The notes under the pieces were generated by a model. It was not told the DNA's origin. It ran no database searches and saw only the letters and a program-made list of their open reading frames with translations. Below, piece by piece: positions 6,080 through 8,707 of a stretch of 8,707 nt of DNA; the first letter of the stretch is position 1; the number at the start of each line of letters is the position of its first letter. Both the position numbers and the translations under genes were made by a program. Origin of the DNA: Paracoccaceae bacterium (GTDB taxonomy: Bacteria > Pseudomonadota > Alphaproteobacteria > Rhodobacterales > Rhodobacteraceae); contig JAOUMG010000052.1 of assembly GCA_029881635.1 (NCBI GenBank), forward strand, positions 1 to 8,707, given 5' to 3'.

Positions 6080-7025
6080 CGATACCCGGAGCCACGCCTG
6101 GCAGAACGCAGAGCATTTCGTAAAGCAGGTTGGCCCCGATAAGGGCCGTGTTTCCAGAGGGATCGTAAGGTGGCGATACTTCGACCAGATCGCATCCCAC
6201 CAGGTTGAGCCCGGCGCATCCACGCACGATCTCCAATGCCTGCCAGGTGGAAAGACCACCGGGTTCGACCGTACCCGTGCCGGGCGCAAAGGCGGGATCA
6301 AGGCTGTCGATATCGAAAGTAAGGTAGACCGGTGCGCTGCCAATCTGATGGCGGATTTTTTCCATCAGGGGCGCGAGTGATTTGTACCAGATTTCCTCGG
6401 CCTGAATGACCGTCCAGCCTTTGTCGCGGGCCCAGTCGAAATCGTCGGGCCCGTACCCTGTGCCCCTGAGACCAATCTGGAAAACCTTGTCGTTGAGAAG
6501 GCAGTCATTTTCCCAGGCGCGGCGGAACGGGCAACCATGCGCCACTTTTTCCCCGAACATGGTGTCGTTGATATCAGCATGGGCATCGACATGGATCAAA
6601 GCAACCGGACCATGCCTTTCCTTCACTGCATCAAGGATCGGCCAGGTCAATGTGTGGTCTCCGCCCAGGGTCAGGGGAATAACACCGGTCGCCAGAATGT
6701 CGCGGTAGGCTGCGCGAATGATATCGACGGATTTCTTCAGATCGAAGGTATTGATCGGGATGTCGCCGATATCGGCCACCTGTAGCCGGTCAAACGGGGC
6801 GGCACCGGTCGCCATGTTATAGGGGCGCAGCATTCGGCTTTCATCACGTATCTGGCGCGGCCCCAGTCGGGTGCCGGGGCGATTTGACGTGCCTATATCC
6901 ATCGGGATGCCGACGAAACATGCATCGAGCCCTTCTGCCGTGGATTGGCTCGGCAACCGCATCATCGTGGCAGGCCCGCCGAAACGTGGCATATCGTTTC
7001 CGCCGAGCGGCTGGTTGAAGCTCAT
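6069..7025 (-). CDS. speB: Agmatinase-family ureohydrolase (agmatinase or guanidinobutyrase-like)
   Basis: The enzyme is a cytoplasmic dinuclear manganese hydrolase of the arginase/agmatinase family that splits a guanidino compound into an amine and urea; agmatine would give putrescine. The 318 residues include all metal ligands: GGDH (His124), HVDAHADIND (Asp147, His149, Asp151) and DIDSLDP (Asp238, Asp240), followed by APGTGTVEPGG (247-257). The N-terminal MPRFGGPATMMRLP (12-25) and DIGTSNRPGTRLGPRQIR (43-60) resemble the guanidinobutyrase/guanidinopropionase branch at least as much as classical agmatinase, so the substrate is uncertain and speB is a provisional symbol. The ATG at 7025 has AGGAG (7033-7037) 7 bases upstream, so it is chosen over the much longer open frame. 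It overlaps the tetR-type gene by 4 bases (ATGA), showing translational coupling, and is divergent from a polyamine-type binding protein gene, which supports a role in using imported amines or guanidino compounds. Confidence 0.93.
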   Translation of the reverse strand: MSFNQPLGGNDMPRFGGPATMMRLPSQSTAEGLDACFVGIPMDIGTSNRPGTRLGPRQIRDESRMLRPYNMATGAAPFDRLQVADIGDIPINTFDLKKSVDIIRAAYRDILATGVIPLTLGGDHTLTWPILDAVKERHGPVALIHVDAHADINDTMFGEKVAHGCPFRRAWENDCLLNDKVFQIGLRGTGYGPDDFDWARDKGWTVIQAEEIWYKSLAPLMEKIRHQIGSAPVYLTFDIDSLDPAFAPGTGTVEPGGLSTWQALEIVRGCAGLNLVGCDLVEVSPPYDPSGNTALIGANLLYEMLCVLPGVAPGIGSA

Positions 7026-7648
7026 GCTTCTTCTCCTGTTGCAATCAGTCGTGTCAAAGGCCCTGTTTGTACCGCAACCGCTGTGCGCAGGGTGGCAAGT
7101 GACATGGCATCGTCTTTTACAAATTCGATAAACATCATGTTCAGATTGTTGAACAAAAGCCCGCCCAACGCAGCAGGTGGCAGTTCCTGTTTTACGTCGC
7201 CGCGTTGTTGAAGGGCAATGATCAGGTCTGTCACCTGATCGGCAAGCTTTCGGTCCAACTCTCCGTAACGTCGTCCTTGCGGCGTTTCCGGGCCGTCGAT
7301 GGACAGGGCCATGGCGCTGCGCCACATTTCCTTGTTCAGATATTTAAGCGAGTGATCATAATAGGAAAAGATCAGTGTCATAATAGCGTTGTCGGCACCA
7401 GATGGAGGATTGCCGATGATCACGCTTCCAGCCTGCAGAACTTCTTCCACCTCCAGCGCGACTGCGGCGATAAGTATGTCGCCTTTGGTCTGGTAATAGT
7501 TGTAGACGGTGCCGACCGAAACGCCTGCTATCTCGGCGATGTCCTCAATCCTGACGCTGTGATAGCCTTCCGCGCGAAACTGCGTGACCGCCGCCGACAG
7601 GATCCGCTGGTTACGGTCAGCCTTTTGTCTTTCCCGCAATCCTGCCAT
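7022..7648 (-). CDS. TetR/AcrR-family transcriptional regulator
   Basis: The 208-residue protein is a typical one-ligand TetR repressor. Residues about 12-59 form the DNA-binding domain: ILSAAVTQFRAEGYHSV, then the helix-turn-helix IEDIAEIAGVSVGTVYNYY (34-52) and TKGDIL. The remaining, mostly helical part has the usual regulatory/dimerisation length and is not conserved enough to name a ligand. It is the first gene of a two-gene operon with the ureohydrolase, overlapping it by 4 bases, and it faces a binding-protein gene across a 114-base gap with inverted repeats. The natural inference is autorepression plus control of amine uptake and breakdown, with the imported substrate or its product as inducer. 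The ATG at 7648 has no good ribosome site; a TATAAA (minus strand, 7665-7660) only about 12 bases ahead could give a nearly leaderless message. Confidence 0.93.
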   Translation of the reverse strand: MAGLRERQKADRNQRILSAAVTQFRAEGYHSVRIEDIAEIAGVSVGTVYNYYQTKGDILIAAVALEVEEVLQAGSVIIGNPPSGADNAIMTLIFSYYDHSLKYLNKEMWRSAMALSIDGPETPQGRRYGELDRKLADQVTDLIIALQQRGDVKQELPPAALGGLLFNNLNMMFIEFVKDDAMSLATLRTAVAVQTGPLTRLIATGEEA

Positions 7649-7762
7649 CAGGCCCGCCGTTTATATCGATTGTTTTTTATGTTGACTAAAAAACTGAGTG
7701 GGTTCAAGTTTTTTGTTGACGCCGACCGAATGGACAGTCGGCAACCTTTGGGGGGCTAAAGA
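7649..7762. promoter_or_regulatory. Divergent control region with three inverted repeats, probable TetR operators
   Basis: This AT-rich gap separates the TetR gene from the binding-protein gene. Repeat one is GTTTTTTA (7672-7679) with TAAAAAAC (7687-7694). Repeat two is AAAAAACT (7688-7695) with AGTTTTTT (7707-7714), sharing its left arm with repeat one. Repeat three is GCCGAC (7721-7726) with GTCGGC (7737-7742). GTTGAC follows the T-run both times (7681-7686 and 7715-7720), forming an imperfect direct repeat. TTGACT (7682-7687) is a candidate rightward -35 with a weak -10 near 7704-7709, so repeats one and two would cover the promoter and repeat three would lie in the leader. GGGGGG (7750-7755) serves as the ribosome site of the rightward gene. 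Operator function is inferred from position and symmetry. Confidence 0.55.
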
Positions 7763-8707
7763 ATGACAAAGACCGTTACCCGACTGCTTGGAACATCGGT
7801 GCTGGTATCGCTATCGGCCGGGATGGCTGCCGCACAAGAACTTAACGCACTGGTCTGGTGCGACCACACAGATCCGGCCCTGATTGAACCCTTTGAGGCC
7901 CAGTTCGGCGTCAAGGTGAATTTGCGTGAATATGAAGGAACGGGTGCCGCGCTGGCGCTGCTGGAACAGTCCCGCCCCGGTGACTGGGACGTGCTGGTCA
8001 TCGACGGAATTGACGTGTTTCGCGCGGTTGAATCCGGGATACTGGCGCCGCTACCCGCCGACCAACTGCCGACAGGCGATTTCTTTCCCGAAGTTGTCAT
8101 GGCTGAGAATAACAGCGCGGATGGTGTGACTTACGCCGTGACCGAAAAGTTTGGCTACAACACCATTTCCTACAACTCGGCCAAGGTCGATCCGGCGGAT
8201 ATGGAAAGCCTGTCCGCCGTATGGTCCGACAAATATACCGGGCGCTTGACGATCTATGATTATTATCTGCCCGTCATGGGGCTGGCGGCGATGTCGCAGG
8301 GGATCAATACGGCGGATATTGGCGCCGGCGATCTGGAAAAGATCGGGCCGGTCCTGATGGATATGAAGGCGAAATCTGCGTCGGTGACGGGCGTTGTTGC
8401 CGCACAGACTGCGCTTGCCACCGGCGAGGTTGACATTGTCGTGGGTGGTGGCGAATGGCTGACAGCCGTTCTGGCAGGTGAACAGCCCGAACTGACTTGG
8501 ACCATCCCGAAAGAGGGCGCGGTGCGCTGGACCCAGTCCGTGGGGGTTCTGGCCGACAGCAACAACAAGGACATGGCGCTGGAATTCGTCAAATACATCG
8601 TATCGCCCGAAGGTCAGGCGCGTCTGGCAACCTCTTCGTGCTTCTGGGGTATGCCCGCAAATGCCAAAGCCGGCGATGTGCTGAGCGACGATCAAAAGGC
8701 GATCCTG
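7763..8707 (+). CDS. Periplasmic substrate-binding protein of a spermidine/putrescine-type ABC transporter, 3' truncated by window
   Basis: The frame is open from ATG 7763 to the last base, giving 315 residues of an expected 340-360. It begins with a Sec signal peptide (Lys3/Arg7, hydrophobic core, AAA before Gln25), so the mature protein is periplasmic. The body has the cluster-D extracellular solute-binding pattern seen in PotD/PotF relatives: LNALVWCDHTDPALIEPFEA.. at the mature N-terminus, GDWDVLVIDGIDVFRAVESGILAPL (about 74-98), a TEKFGYNTISYNSAKV strand, and a late ALEFVKYIVSPEGQARLA segment. It would capture a substrate and pass it to permease and ATPase components presumably encoded just beyond the window. 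Polyamines, other amines or guanidino compounds are possible; the neighbouring ureohydrolase favours a guanidino compound or polyamine, but this is inference. Ribosome site GGGGGG lies 7 bases before the ATG. The frame shows no break. Confidence 0.9.
   Translation, partial: MTKTVTRLLGTSVLVSLSAGMAAAQELNALVWCDHTDPALIEPFEAQFGVKVNLREYEGTGAALALLEQSRPGDWDVLVIDGIDVFRAVESGILAPLPADQLPTGDFFPEVVMAENNSADGVTYAVTEKFGYNTISYNSAKVDPADMESLSAVWSDKYTGRLTIYDYYLPVMGLAAMSQGINTADIGAGDLEKIGPVLMDMKAKSASVTGVVAAQTALATGEVDIVVGGGEWLTAVLAGEQPELTWTIPKEGAVRWTQSVGVLADSNNKDMALEFVKYIVSPEGQARLATSSCFWGMPANAKAGDVLSDDQKAIL

Noticed and set aside
7026..7325. Upstream open extension of the ureohydrolase frame inside the TetR gene
   Set aside because: An ideal AGGAG 7 bases before the ATG at 7025 and the family N-terminus fix the start; the extension is only another frame of the TetR gene.
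8051..8695. Leftward 214-codon ORF opposite the binding-protein gene
   Set aside because: It is the antisense shadow of a clear solute-binding protein with signal peptide; its translation is rich in His, Arg and Gly as expected of a shadow frame.

Overview
The window looks like the chromosome of an alphaproteobacterium of the order Rhodobacterales (Roseobacter group). The coding DNA is GC-rich, several genes start with GTG, the leuB gene follows an endonuclease/exonuclease/phosphatase-fold gene, and the EamA-type permeases, CbpA/CbpM pair and agmatinase-family enzyme resemble those I know from that group. This placement rests on recalled protein resemblance; no search was run.

Layout from left to right: (1) 2-418, the 3' part of a phosphodiesterase-fold gene, then leuB (495-1604, leucine biosynthesis), probably the end of a leuCD-type operon. 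(2) Two divergent EamA/DMT permeases (1614-2519 minus, 2654-3628 plus). The first converges tail to tail on leuB with 9 bases between stop codons, and a strong stem-loop lies in the last codons of the permease. (3) A tRNA-Pro gene with anticodon CGG and encoded CCA (3705-3781). (4) An AT-richer stretch, about 3.9-4.7 kb, holding one orphan leftward ORF with a hydrophobic N-terminus. (5) A cbpA-cbpM pair (4813-5739 and 5736-6077), a J-domain co-chaperone and its small modulator, overlapping by 4 bases. (6) A polyamine/guanidino-compound block: a TetR regulator (7022-7648 minus) overlapping an agmatinase-family ureohydrolase (6069-7025 minus) by 4 bases, and, divergent from them, a periplasmic binding protein of a spermidine/putrescine-type ABC transporter (7763 to the window edge). 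Their shared intergenic region carries three inverted repeats.

How the genes work together: block 6 is the most coherent unit. The binding protein would bring a cationic amine or guanidino compound to an ABC transporter encoded beyond the window, the ureohydrolase would release urea from it, and the TetR protein probably controls both directions from the intergenic repeats. The cbpA-cbpM pair is a separate protein-folding unit. The rest is housekeeping (LeuB, tRNA-Pro) and permeases of unknown substrate. I found no mobile element with recognisable transposase, no CRISPR array and no clear novel multi-gene system. The orphan island next to the tRNA and the repeat-rich regulatory region are the parts that deserve a second look.
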